Origin: Nitratidesulfovibrio sp. SRB-5
GTDB lineage: Bacteria; Desulfobacterota; Desulfovibrionia; Desulfovibrionales; Desulfovibrionaceae
Assembly: GCF_019931275.1 (NCBI RefSeq)
Contig: NZ_JAIOTY010000001.1
Location: 1,398,650-1,462,649, forward strand
Reading direction: 5' to 3'
DNA: 64,000 bases
Shown here: positions 44,167 to 51,924 of the stretch, in pieces
How positions within the stretch are numbered: position 1 is the first letter of the stretch
Layout of the letters: each line of letters starts with the position of its first letter
Position numbers and translations under genes: made by a program
Notes under the pieces: generated by a model
What the model was told of the DNA's origin: nothing
Databases searched by the model: none
What the model saw: only the letters and a program-made list of their open reading frames with translations

Positions 44167-45858
44167 GTGAGCCACACGGGCAGAAACATCGTCATCGGCG
44201 GCGAGGCCGGTCAGGGGCTGGTCACCATCGGCCAGATGCTGACCAGGGCCCTGATCCGCAGCGGCTATGAGGTCGTGGTGTCGCAGGACTACATGTCCCG
44301 CGTGCGCGGCGGCCACAACACCTACAGCATCCGCGTGCACGACGCGCCCATAGCCGCCCCGGCGGAAGCCATGGACGTGCTGGTGGCCCTGAACCAGGAA
44401 ACCGTCAGCCTGCACAAGCACGAACTGGCCGATGGCGGCATCGTCATCCTGGACGCCGGGCTGGACCCCGAAGGAACCAAGGCCGTGCCCGTGCCCTTCA
44501 AGGATGTGGCCCCGCGCCCCATCTTTGAAAACGTGGCCGCGCTGGGCGTGCTGGGATCGCTGCTGGGGGTGGACCGCCCCACCATGGAAGGGCTGGTGCG
44601 TGAAACCTTCGGCAAGAAGGGCGACGAGGTGGTCGGCCAGAACATGAAGGTGCTGGACGACGCCTGGAAATGGGCGGAAGCCCACCGCGCCAGTTGCGCC
44701 GCGCTGCCCGCGCCCAGGGGGCCCAAGGGCCGCATGATGCTGCACGGCAACGAGGCCATCGCCCTTGGCGCGCTGGCGGCGGGGGTGAAGTTCTGTTCCT
44801 TCTACCCCATGACCCCGGCCACCTCGGTGGCGCAGGAACTCATTACCAAGGGGCGCAAGCTGGGCGTGGTGGTGGAGCAGGCAGAGGACGAGATTGCCGC
44901 CATCAACATGGCGCTGGGGGCCACCTATGCCGGTGCCAAGGCGCTGGTGCCCACCTCCGGCGGGGGCTTTGCCCTGATGACGGAAGGCGTCAGCCTTGCG
45001 GGCGTCATGGAGGCCCCGGTGGTCATCGTGCTGGCCCAGCGGCCCGGCCCGGCCACCGGCCTGCCCACCCGCACCGAACAGGCCGACCTGAACCTGGCCC
45101 TGTACGCGGGCCACGGCGAATTCCCCCGCGCCATCCTGGCCCCGGCCACCATCGAGGACTGCTTTCACCTCACCCACGCGGCCTTCGACCTGACCGAGCG
45201 CTTCCAGACGCCGGTCTTCGTGCTGACCGATCAGTACCTGTCCGATTCGTACCGCGCCGTGGTGCCCTTCGACCTGGATGCGTTGCCCCCCGTGGCCGAG
45301 CCGGACTTCGGCCCCGGCGGCGGCCCGAAGTTCAAGCGTTACAAGAGGTACGAGCTGACAGAAAGCGGCGTGTCGCCCCGCAAGGTGCCGGGCTTTACCG
45401 AAACCCTGGTGCTGGCCGACTGCCACGAGCATACCGAGCAGGGCAACATCACCGAGGACCCGGACCTGCGCAATGCCATGAACGACAAGCGGCTGCGCAA
45501 GGGCGAAGGTCTGCGCGCGCTGTGCATCCCCCCGCGCGTGTCCGGCGATGCCCGGCCAGACCTGCTGCTGGTCTGCTGGGGGTCCAGCGAGGGGCCGGTG
45601 GCCGAGGCGGCGGAACTGCTGCGCGCCAGGGGCCGCAGCGTGGGCGTCATGAGCTTCACCCAGGTCTGGCCGCTGGACCCCGCGCAGTTCCTGCCCGCCC
45701 TTCAGGCGGCGAAGGAAGTGGTGTGCGTGGAAGGCAACGCCACGGGTCAGTTCGCGCGCCTGTTGCGGCAGGAGACCGGGTTCGAGGTGTCGCGCACGCT
45801 GCTGCGCTATGACGGGCGCATCTTTACGCCCAATTGGCTTGCGGAGCGCCTCAGCTAG
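44167..45858 (+). CDS. 2-oxoacid:acceptor oxidoreductase, fused gamma-alpha subunit
   Basis: Oxidises a 2-oxoacid with CoA, passing electrons to ferredoxin or flavodoxin. The 563-residue subunit joins the gamma domain (residues 1-180, IGGEAGQGLVTIGQMLTRAL, RVRGGHNTYSIRV) to the alpha domain (from ~190, CSFYPMTPATSVAQELI, EQAEDEIAAINMALGATYAG, TSGGGFALMTEGV), ending in VEGNATGQFARLLR. This is the KorA layout of 2-oxoglutarate or related enzymes; the substrate cannot be fixed from sequence. The start is GTG 44167 with AAGGAGGTGCGGC upstream. The beta subunit follows 57 bases later. Confidence 0.93.
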   Translation: MSHTGRNIVIGGEAGQGLVTIGQMLTRALIRSGYEVVVSQDYMSRVRGGHNTYSIRVHDAPIAAPAEAMDVLVALNQETVSLHKHELADGGIVILDAGLDPEGTKAVPVPFKDVAPRPIFENVAALGVLGSLLGVDRPTMEGLVRETFGKKGDEVVGQNMKVLDDAWKWAEAHRASCAALPAPRGPKGRMMLHGNEAIALGALAAGVKFCSFYPMTPATSVAQELITKGRKLGVVVEQAEDEIAAINMALGATYAGAKALVPTSGGGFALMTEGVSLAGVMEAPVVIVLAQRPGPATGLPTRTEQADLNLALYAGHGEFPRAILAPATIEDCFHLTHAAFDLTERFQTPVFVLTDQYLSDSYRAVVPFDLDALPPVAEPDFGPGGGPKFKRYKRYELTESGVSPRKVPGFTETLVLADCHEHTEQGNITEDPDLRNAMNDKRLRKGEGLRALCIPPRVSGDARPDLLLVCWGSSEGPVAEAAELLRARGRSVGVMSFTQVWPLDPAQFLPALQAAKEVVCVEGNATGQFARLLRQETGFEVSRTLLRYDGRIFTPNWLAERLS

Positions 45859-45915
45859 GGCAACCCGGCCTTTTTCCCGCTGGTGGCTCGGACAACCGAA
45901 TTTCCAGGAGCGATC

Positions 45916-46767
45916 ATGGATATCGAAGTCTACGGCGAATACAAGAAGACCGCGTGGTGCCCCGGCTGCGGCAACCACGACGTGATGAAGGCCGTGCGCC
46001 AGGCGCTGGCCGGGCTGGACCTTGCCCCCAACAGGGTGGCGCACGTTTCCGGCATCGGGCAGGCGGCCAAGGCCCCGCACTACATCGACCTCAACGGCTT
46101 CAACGGCCTGCACGGGCGCGGCCTGCCCCCGGCGCAGGCCATCAAGCTGTGCAACCCGGAGCTGACCGTCATTGCCCAGAGCGGCGACGGCTGCAACTAC
46201 GGCGAGGGCGGCAACCACTTTCTGGCGGCCATCCGCCGCAACGTGGACATGACCCTGCTGGTGCACGACAACCAGATCTACGGGCTGACCAAGGGGCAGG
46301 CCAGCCCCACCACCCCGGAAGGGCAGGTCACCAAGAGCCAGCCCGACGGGGTGCGCAATGCGCCGTTCAACCCCATTGCCGTGGCCGTGGCCATGAAGTG
46401 CTCGTTCGTGGCGCGCTCGTTCTCGGGCAACACCCCGCATCTGGTGAAAATGATCCAGCTGGCCATCCAGCACAAGGGCTTCGCGCTGGTGGACCTGTTC
46501 TCGCCGTGCGTGTCGTTCAACAAGGTCAACACCTTCGGCTGGTACAAGCAGCGCTGCCAGGAACTGCCGGAAGACTACGATCCCACCGACTGGGCCGCCG
46601 CCATGCAGGTGGCGCAGGAATTCGGCGAGCGCATTCCCATCGGGGTCATCTACCGCAACGACAGGCCCTCGCTGGATGCCAGCCTGCCCGTGCTGCAAAA
46701 GGGGCCGCTGGGCCGCCAGCCCGTGGACAGGGACGGGTTGCGGGCATTGATGCAATCCTACACCTAG
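45916..46767 (+). CDS. 2-oxoacid:acceptor oxidoreductase, beta subunit
   Basis: The ThDP-binding subunit, 283 residues. AWCPGCGNHDVMKAVRQAL (17-35) is one of the cluster/ThDP segments, QSGDGCNYGEGGNHFLAAIR holds the GDG ThDP-Mg motif, and LLVHDNQIYGLTKGQASPTT completes it. Cys in CPGCG and the later FSPCVSFNK are conserved as Fe-S ligands. No separate ferredoxin-like delta subunit is encoded nearby, so a free ferredoxin is the likely acceptor. ATG 45916 follows AGGAGCGATC. Confidence 0.94.
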   Translation: MDIEVYGEYKKTAWCPGCGNHDVMKAVRQALAGLDLAPNRVAHVSGIGQAAKAPHYIDLNGFNGLHGRGLPPAQAIKLCNPELTVIAQSGDGCNYGEGGNHFLAAIRRNVDMTLLVHDNQIYGLTKGQASPTTPEGQVTKSQPDGVRNAPFNPIAVAVAMKCSFVARSFSGNTPHLVKMIQLAIQHKGFALVDLFSPCVSFNKVNTFGWYKQRCQELPEDYDPTDWAAAMQVAQEFGERIPIGVIYRNDRPSLDASLPVLQKGPLGRQPVDRDGLRALMQSYT

Positions 46768-46851
46768 AAGCCGTTTCCGGATGTCTTTTCGTCCGCCGGG
46801 CTGGTGGCCGATGCGCCACCGGCCCGGCGGAAAACGCAAGGGAGGGAAGCC

Positions 46852-47199
46852 ATGCACAAGGTCGTGCTGTATGCCATTCAGGGCGAGGTGCCCTGTTTCG
46901 TGCATGTGATGCTGAACGCGCTGGACATGCACGCGCGCGGCTGGGACGTGCGCGTGGTGGTGGAGGGGCAGGCCATCAAGGCCGTGCCCGTGGTGGCTGG
47001 CTCCGGGCACACCATGCGTCCGCTGTTCGAAAAGGCGCGCGATGCCGGGCTGTTCGCCGGTGCCTGCAAGGCCTGTGCGTCCATCCAGCGCGTTGCGGAA
47101 GAGGTGGAGGCCACCGGGCTTGAGCTCATCGGTGACATGAGCGGGCACCCGGCCATGGGCGAGTGGATAGAGCGGGGCTACACGGTAATCACCATGTAA
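46852..47199 (+). CDS. DsrE-like protein
   Basis: A 115-residue small alpha/beta protein of the DsrE/DsrF type. MHKVVLYAIQGEVPCFVHVM starts the fold, VVVEGQAIKAVP is the second strand, and AGACKACASIQRVAEE places a Cys pair in the usual catalytic loop. DsrE proteins carry persulfide sulfur. It is the third gene after the 2-oxoacid oxidoreductase subunits, 84 bases on, with ribosome site AGGGAGGG. A joint role is suggested by position only. Confidence 0.82.
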   Translation: MHKVVLYAIQGEVPCFVHVMLNALDMHARGWDVRVVVEGQAIKAVPVVAGSGHTMRPLFEKARDAGLFAGACKACASIQRVAEEVEATGLELIGDMSGHPAMGEWIERGYTVITM

Positions 47200-47373
47200 G
47201 CCGCCATTGCAAGCGGATGTGGTGCGCGCGACTGCCCGACCTTCCTGTGGGGGCAGCCGGGCCGCACACGCGATGCGCCCCGTCGGATGGTGTTCCGGCG
47301 GGGCGCGGTGCGTTGTCGCGAAGGCAGGGGGGCGGGAGGGGAGCGTCGAACGGGAGAGGCGGCGCGGCGTCCG

Positions 47374-47853
47374 CTATTCGCCCATCACGGCCCGCAGCAG
47401 CGAGGCCAGCTGGCGGCGCACCAGTTCGGTTTCCGCCGGGGCCACCTGCGGCATGTCGGCGGGGCGGTTGGCGCCCGCCAGCGCGTCGCCTTCCTCTATG
47501 TCGGCCAGCGCCGCCGCCGAGCGGCCCATGATGCAGAAGAACCGTTCCGGCTTCCAGCCCATGCGGTCCAGTTCCGCCGTCGCGGCGGCGGAGTATTCGA
47601 AGCCTGGCAGGCCGTCCGCGCCCACGGAGGGGTGGGGGGCTTCGCCTGTCCGCTTGGCCCAGTCGCGGAAGCGGGGAAAGTCGTCGATGAAGCGGGCCAG
47701 TTCGGCGTTGTCGAAGGGGGGCTGGTCGTAGAACCCCGCCGCGCGGGCCTGCGGCACGGCCAGCAGAAGCAGCACGAGGCAGATGCAGGCAAGGGGCGCG
47801 GCCAGGCCCAAGGCGCGGCGCAGCGCGGCAAGGCGGGATGCAGGCATGAACAT
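47374..47853 (-). CDS. Exported hypothetical protein
   Basis: A 159-residue protein with a leader (LGLAAPLACICLVLLLLAVP, cleavage near ARA, about residue 38) and a small helical mature part (FDNAELARFIDDFPRFRDWA, ATAELDRMGWKPERFFCIMG, PAETELVRRQLASLLRAVMG). No family is recognised. ATG 47851-47853 has AAAGGATTTCC upstream. It is monocistronic and convergent with the DsrE-like gene. Confidence 0.68.
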   Translation of the reverse strand: MFMPASRLAALRRALGLAAPLACICLVLLLLAVPQARAAGFYDQPPFDNAELARFIDDFPRFRDWAKRTGEAPHPSVGADGLPGFEYSAAATAELDRMGWKPERFFCIMGRSAAALADIEEGDALAGANRPADMPQVAPAETELVRRQLASLLRAVMGE

Positions 47854-48053
47854 GGAAATCCTTTGGTTGCGGTAGGGGCGGGGCGTGATGGTGGATGAAC
47901 CGGACACGTCCCGGATGCACCTGTCTGTCTACAGGCGGGGACGGCGAAAGGGAAGCCCGGCAGAGCCCGTACGATACGGGGAATTCCGACGTGCGCCGCG
48001 CATGCTGGCGGAGCGCGGGGCCGTCCGTTCAAAACGGGGCGCGGGAACGAAAT

Positions 48054-48077
48054 GGCCGGTGCGTTGCCGCACCGGCC
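48054..48077 (-). terminator. Hairpin after glpX
   Basis: Perfect ten-base stem GGCCGGTGCG / CGCACCGGCC with loop TTGC, 66 bases after the glpX stop; on the minus strand it is followed by ATTTCG. Confidence 0.7.
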
Positions 48078-48142
48078 AGTGAATGCAGGAATCCGGGGTT
48101 GCGAAACCGCCGCAAGGCGACGGCATGCGCCATGCGCCGGGT

Positions 48143-49126
48143 CTAGTCGTACTTCACCGAGCTGATCTTCATCAGGCGGTCCCAGTTGTGGTACGATTCG
48201 ATGTAGCGGATGGTGCCGGTCTTGCCGCGAATGACCACCGAATGGGTGATGGCGCCCACGCCCGTGTACTGCACCCCGCGCAGGAAGGTGCCGCCGGAAA
48301 TGCCCGTGGCGGCAAAGAACACCTCGTCGCTGCGCACCAGGGTATCCACGGTGTGGATTTCGCGCAGGTCAAGGCCAGCGTCGTGCAGGGCTTCCTTTTC
48401 GGGGTAGGACTGCGGGTCCAGGCGGGCCAGCATCTGGCCGCCCACGCCCTTGATGGCGCAGGCCGCCAGCACGCCCTCGGGGGTGCCGCCGGTGCCCATC
48501 ATCACGTCCACTTCCGAGCGCGGGTCAACGGCCATCAGCGCACCGGCCACGTCGCCGTCGGTGTGCAGCTGGATGCGCGCGCCCGATTCGCGGATGCGCT
48601 GGATGAGCTTTTCGTGGCGCGGCTTGTCCAGAACGAAGACCACCAGGTCGTCCACGTCCTTGCCCAGCGCTTTCGCGATCTTCTGAAGATTTTCCTTCAC
48701 CGGGGCGTCGATGTCGATGACGTCGCGCGCGGCGGGGCCCACCACCAGCTTCTGCATGTAAAAGCTGGGGCCGGGGTTGTACATGGTGCCCGCAGGGGCC
48801 ACGCCCACCACGGAAATGGCGTTGGGGCGGCCATAGGCCAGCAGCTTGGTGCCTTCCACGGGGTCCACGGCCACGTCGATGGCCGGGCCGCGACCGGTGC
48901 CCACCTTTTCGCCGTTGTGCAGCATGGGGGCGTGGTCCTTCTCGCCTTCGCCGATGATAACGTGGCCGGCCACGTTCAGCGAATTGAAGGACAGGCGCAT
49001 GGCGTCAACGGCAGCGCCGTCGCCCGCGTCGTTGTTGCCCTTGCCCAGCCAGCGGGCGGATGCCAGCGCGGCGGCTTCGGTGACGCGCACGAGATCGAGG
49101 GCGAGATTCTTTTGCGGGGCTTCCAT
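48143..49126 (-). CDS. glpX: Fructose-1,6-bisphosphatase, class II
   Basis: Gluconeogenic phosphatase, Mg/Mn dependent, of the GlpX type. The 327-residue protein has KGNNDAGDGAAVDAMR, the metal-binding IIGEGEKDHAPML, AVDPVEGTKLLAYGRPNA and GTGGTPEGVLAACAIK. ATG 49124-49126 follows GGAGGACCGTTG. It is monocistronic between two hairpins; a lactate- or pyruvate-fed sulfate reducer would need it for sugar-phosphate synthesis. Confidence 0.95.
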   Translation of the reverse strand: MEAPQKNLALDLVRVTEAAALASARWLGKGNNDAGDGAAVDAMRLSFNSLNVAGHVIIGEGEKDHAPMLHNGEKVGTGRGPAIDVAVDPVEGTKLLAYGRPNAISVVGVAPAGTMYNPGPSFYMQKLVVGPAARDVIDIDAPVKENLQKIAKALGKDVDDLVVFVLDKPRHEKLIQRIRESGARIQLHTDGDVAGALMAVDPRSEVDVMMGTGGTPEGVLAACAIKGVGGQMLARLDPQSYPEKEALHDAGLDLREIHTVDTLVRSDEVFFAATGISGGTFLRGVQYTGVGAITHSVVIRGKTGTIRYIESYHNWDRLMKISSVKYD

Positions 49127-49504
49127 CAACGGTCCTCCAGTGGGGTGGTGCTTCTTGCTTCGGAAACGCGACGCGCCGCGTGAACCCGTGCGGCACAAGG
49201 CCGTGCGGGGCGCGGGCGCGGGCTGCCTCCGGCGGTCGGAGGGGCGGCCCGGCAGGGCGACGAAGAGTGCGCGCCGTGCGTCCGGTGGGGACTCTAGCGC
49301 AGGCCCCTTGCGGCTTCAAGACAAAACACGGGGCGTTGCGAGACGGGGTGCGGCGGTGACCGGCGCGGGGCCATGCAGGCAGGGCGCAATCAGCGGGAGC
49401 GAGCAGGAATCGCCAACGGAAACGCGCCCGGAAAGCCGAAGCTTCCGGGCGCGGTGCGTACGGGGGGCAAGAGACCTGCTCCGGGGCTGTTTCTGGAAGC
49501 GGCC
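49127..49504. other. purU-glpX gap
   Basis: About 380 bases between two minus-strand genes; it holds the purU terminator at its right end and should contain the glpX promoter. No gene is seen. Confidence 0.5.
49424..49452 (-). terminator. Terminator of purU
   Basis: Stem GCGCCCGGAA / CTTCCGGGCGC (ten paired bases) around a short loop, 53 bases after the purU stop; on the minus strand CGTTTCC follows. Confidence 0.75.
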
Positions 49505-50359
49505 CTAGCGGAAGACCACGGTCTTGCTGCCATTCAGCAGCACCCGGTGTTCGATGTGAAAGCGCACCGCCCGCGCCAGGGCCAGGCATTCCACGTCGCG
49601 GCCCACGGCCACCAGGTCGTCGGGCATGTGCGAATGGTCCACCCGCGCCACTTCCTGCTCGATGATCGGGCCTTCGTCCAGGTTTTCGGTCACGTAGTGG
49701 GCGGTGGCGCCGATCAGCTTCACCCCGCGCGCAAAGGCCTGGTGATAGGGAGAGGCCCCCTTGAAGCTGGGCAGGAAGGAGTGGTGGATGTTGATCACCC
49801 GCCCCTTGAACCGGGCGCAGAACCCCGGCGAAAGGATTTGCATGTACCGGGCCAGCACCACCAGGTCGATGGACTGCTCCTCGATGATCCTGGCGATGCG
49901 TTCTTCCTGCTCTGCCTTGTTTTCCTTGGAAATGGGCAGGTAGTGGAAGGGAATGTCGTGCATCTCGGCGATGCGCTGGAAATCCTGGTGGTTCGACACG
50001 ATGGCCGGGATGGTGGCGTTCAGCGCGCCCGTCTCGCAGCGGAACATGATGTCGTTCAGGCAATGCCCGAAGCGTGAAACCAGCACCAGGATACGCGCGG
50101 TGCTGCCCGCGTCGATCAACTGCCACTCCATGTCGAAGGTGGCGGCCACGCCAGCGAACAGCCGCTCCAGTTCAGGACGGCCAGGCCCGTCGTCGGGCAT
50201 TTCGAAATGGATGCGCAGGAAGAAGCGCTTGCTTTCGCGGTCGCCGAACTGGGCGCTGTCCAGAATGTTGCAGCGCTGCACGGCAAGAAAGGTGGAAACG
50301 GTGGCCACGATGCCGATGCGGTCGGGGCAGGAGATGGTCAGGATGTACGGAGAGGCCAT
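49505..50359 (-). CDS. purU: Formyltetrahydrofolate deformylase
   Basis: Hydrolyses 10-formyl-THF to formate and THF, supplying formate and balancing one-carbon pools. The 284-residue protein has an N-terminal ACT domain (LTISCPDRIGIVATVSTFLA) and a formyltransferase-type domain from ~85: NHQDFQRIAEMHDIPFHYLP, VLARYMQILSPGF, the catalytic NIHHSFLPSFKGASPYHQAF, GATAHYVTENLDEGPIIEQ and the Asp of VDHSHMPDD. ATG 50357-50359. Confidence 0.95.
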   Translation of the reverse strand: MASPYILTISCPDRIGIVATVSTFLAVQRCNILDSAQFGDRESKRFFLRIHFEMPDDGPGRPELERLFAGVAATFDMEWQLIDAGSTARILVLVSRFGHCLNDIMFRCETGALNATIPAIVSNHQDFQRIAEMHDIPFHYLPISKENKAEQEERIARIIEEQSIDLVVLARYMQILSPGFCARFKGRVINIHHSFLPSFKGASPYHQAFARGVKLIGATAHYVTENLDEGPIIEQEVARVDHSHMPDDLVAVGRDVECLALARAVRFHIEHRVLLNGSKTVVFR

Positions 50360-50571
50360 GCGTGGTCCTTGTGCGGCGTGGCCCGGCAGGCGGGCGCGAT
50401 GCGGTTTGGTCTCCTGCGGCTGTGGTGGCTGGTCATGTGGTGTGATGGGTTGCCTTACGACAGAACGGCGCGCGCTTCAACAGGATTGAAGGGGCGCGCC
50501 CGGCTGCGCTGAAGTGGCGCGGCAGTGGCGGGACAGTGACGGGGCAGGGAAGGGAAGGCGGGGCGACGGGC

Positions 50572-50976
50572 CTACAGGCAGGTGCCGATGCCGTCCATGT
50601 AGAAGCGGGTGACCTGGGGCAGGCTGTCGCGGTCGCCTTCGCGGCGGCGGGCCCAGCAGCGGCGGAACATGCGCGCCGCCTTGCGGAACCGGCCCGATTC
50701 GAAGCCCAGCATGTTCAGCGCCATCAGGGCGTCGTCAATGGTCAGGCGTCCCTTTTCGATGAAGCCGTCCAGCTGGCGGCACACGGCATAGAAGCACTGC
50801 ACGCGCCGCCGGGGCGAGAAGAACCCGATGGAGGGCATGCGCGCGCGCAGGGCGTCCACGGCCTCGCGCAGGGCGTCGAAGTCGTCGATGCAGCGGATGG
50901 CCTCGTGCATGGGCATGCACTTGCGGTTCAGGAATTCCGCGAATTCATTCAGGGTGCTGAAGCGGCGGCGTGACAT
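50572..50976 (-). CDS. Hypothetical protein
   Basis: A 134-residue basic helical protein (TLNEFAEFLNRKCMPMHEAI, CIDDFDALREAVDALRARMP, FYAVCRQLDGFIEKGRLTID, MLGFESGRFRKAARMFRRCW). ATG 50974-50976 has GGGAGGTGCGCC upstream. No family is recognised. Confidence 0.65.
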   Translation of the reverse strand: MSRRRFSTLNEFAEFLNRKCMPMHEAIRCIDDFDALREAVDALRARMPSIGFFSPRRRVQCFYAVCRQLDGFIEKGRLTIDDALMALNMLGFESGRFRKAARMFRRCWARRREGDRDSLPQVTRFYMDGIGTCL

Positions 50977-51071
50977 GGCGCACCTCCCGACCGGCAAGGG
51001 TCTGCGATGGTGGACGTGGATGCGGCATTGTGCGTCATTTGTCGGCAAAGGACAAGCACATGCCGTCCATC

Positions 51072-51112
51072 GGCGCAAACCGTTGGGCGCAAACCGTTGG
51101 GCGCAAACCGCA
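51072..51112. repeat. 14-bp tandem repeat, nearly three units
   Basis: GGCGCAAACCGTTG repeated head to tail in the gap upstream of the 50572-50976 gene. Confidence 0.8.
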
Positions 51113-51138
51113 GCCGGGGGACGGGCGAAGGAAAAGGG

Positions 51139-51167
51139 ACGGGGCCGGGCTGTGCGCCCGGCCCCGT
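51139..51167 (-). terminator. Terminator of the Lys-rich exported protein gene
   Basis: Perfect 12-base stem ACGGGGCCGGGC / GCCCGGCCCCGT with loop TGTGC, directly after the stop at 51174; on the minus strand CCCTTTTCC follows. Confidence 0.78.
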
Positions 51168-51173
51168 GCGGCC

Positions 51174-51410
51174 CTACTGATTCTGGTACTTGTTGGTCTT
51201 CTTGGTCGCCTTGGCGACCTTGGTCTGCTTCTTGGCGGCCTGCTGGGTGTTCTTCTTTTTCACGGCCACCTTCTTGGTGGCCTTCTTCTTCTGCACCTGC
51301 TGAGCTTCGATGGTCTGGGGCTTCTTCGCCGGGGCGGCTTGGCCGACGGCGGGCAGGGCCAGAAACGACACGCACAGGGCGGCGAGAAGGGCTTTGGTCA
51401 GGGTCTTCAT
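51174..51410 (-). CDS. Small Lys/Ala/Gln-rich exported protein
   Basis: A 78-residue protein with a clear signal peptide (MKTLTKALLAALCVSFLALP, cleavage at GQA-A near residue 25). The mature ~53 residues are extremely basic: about 20 Lys, for example QKKKATKKVAVKKKNTQQAA and KKQTKVAKATKKTNKYQNQ. It resembles histone-H1-like tails but is secreted. ATG 51408-51410 follows AGGAGGCTGCATACC. Binding to an anionic envelope polymer is a guess. Confidence 0.72.
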   Translation of the reverse strand: MKTLTKALLAALCVSFLALPAVGQAAPAKKPQTIEAQQVQKKKATKKVAVKKKNTQQAAKKQTKVAKATKKTNKYQNQ

Positions 51411-51924
51411 GGTATGCAGCCTCCTGCAAGGGATTGTTTGCGCCTTCTCTGCGCTCATGGCTGTAAAAGTCAACTAGAAAATCTCAAGACCTTGCGCCAT
51501 GGCGGCTGTACACGGATGAAAACGGGAATGATCCCGCAAGAAAGATCAAGATGAAGGACGGGTTGATTGCGGTGCGGGTGGCTGTACGGTTCAAATTTCT
51601 TGCTTGATTTTCAACCTGTATGTGTAAGAAGTTGCACTTGTCTTGTGCTGCATGGCGTGGTGTATGCAGCACGACGCATGTTGCGCAGGGGTAGATGCGG
51701 GAACTGCTGTTGCGCTGCGGCGTGGAGCCACGCCGTGCATGCCGCCATGCGGAAAGGGCCTTCGGATATTCCCGACCGTGCGACGCAGCACGCCATGCGG
51801 CTTGTTGTGGCGTGTACGTTGCCATCACGGGCGCTTTTCCATAGCCTGACTGCGGACGGGTGCCCGCGCGCGGCGTGTTCGCCCGCGCGTTGTGCCTTGC
51901 AGACACCAGAAACCCCACGGAATC
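51411..51924. other. Gene-free stretch upstream of hrpB
   Basis: About 510 bases between divergent genes, AT-richer at 51590-51650. It should hold promoters for the Lys-rich protein gene and hrpB. No gene or repeat is supported. Confidence 0.5.

Noticed and set aside
43456-47148. A 1230-codon open frame on the minus strand opposite ferritin and the 2-oxoacid oxidoreductase genes
   Set aside because: It is the antisense of well-recognised genes. GC-rich codon use with few TAA/TAG-type stops on the opposite strand keeps such frames open; composition is His/Gly/Arg-rich with no domain.
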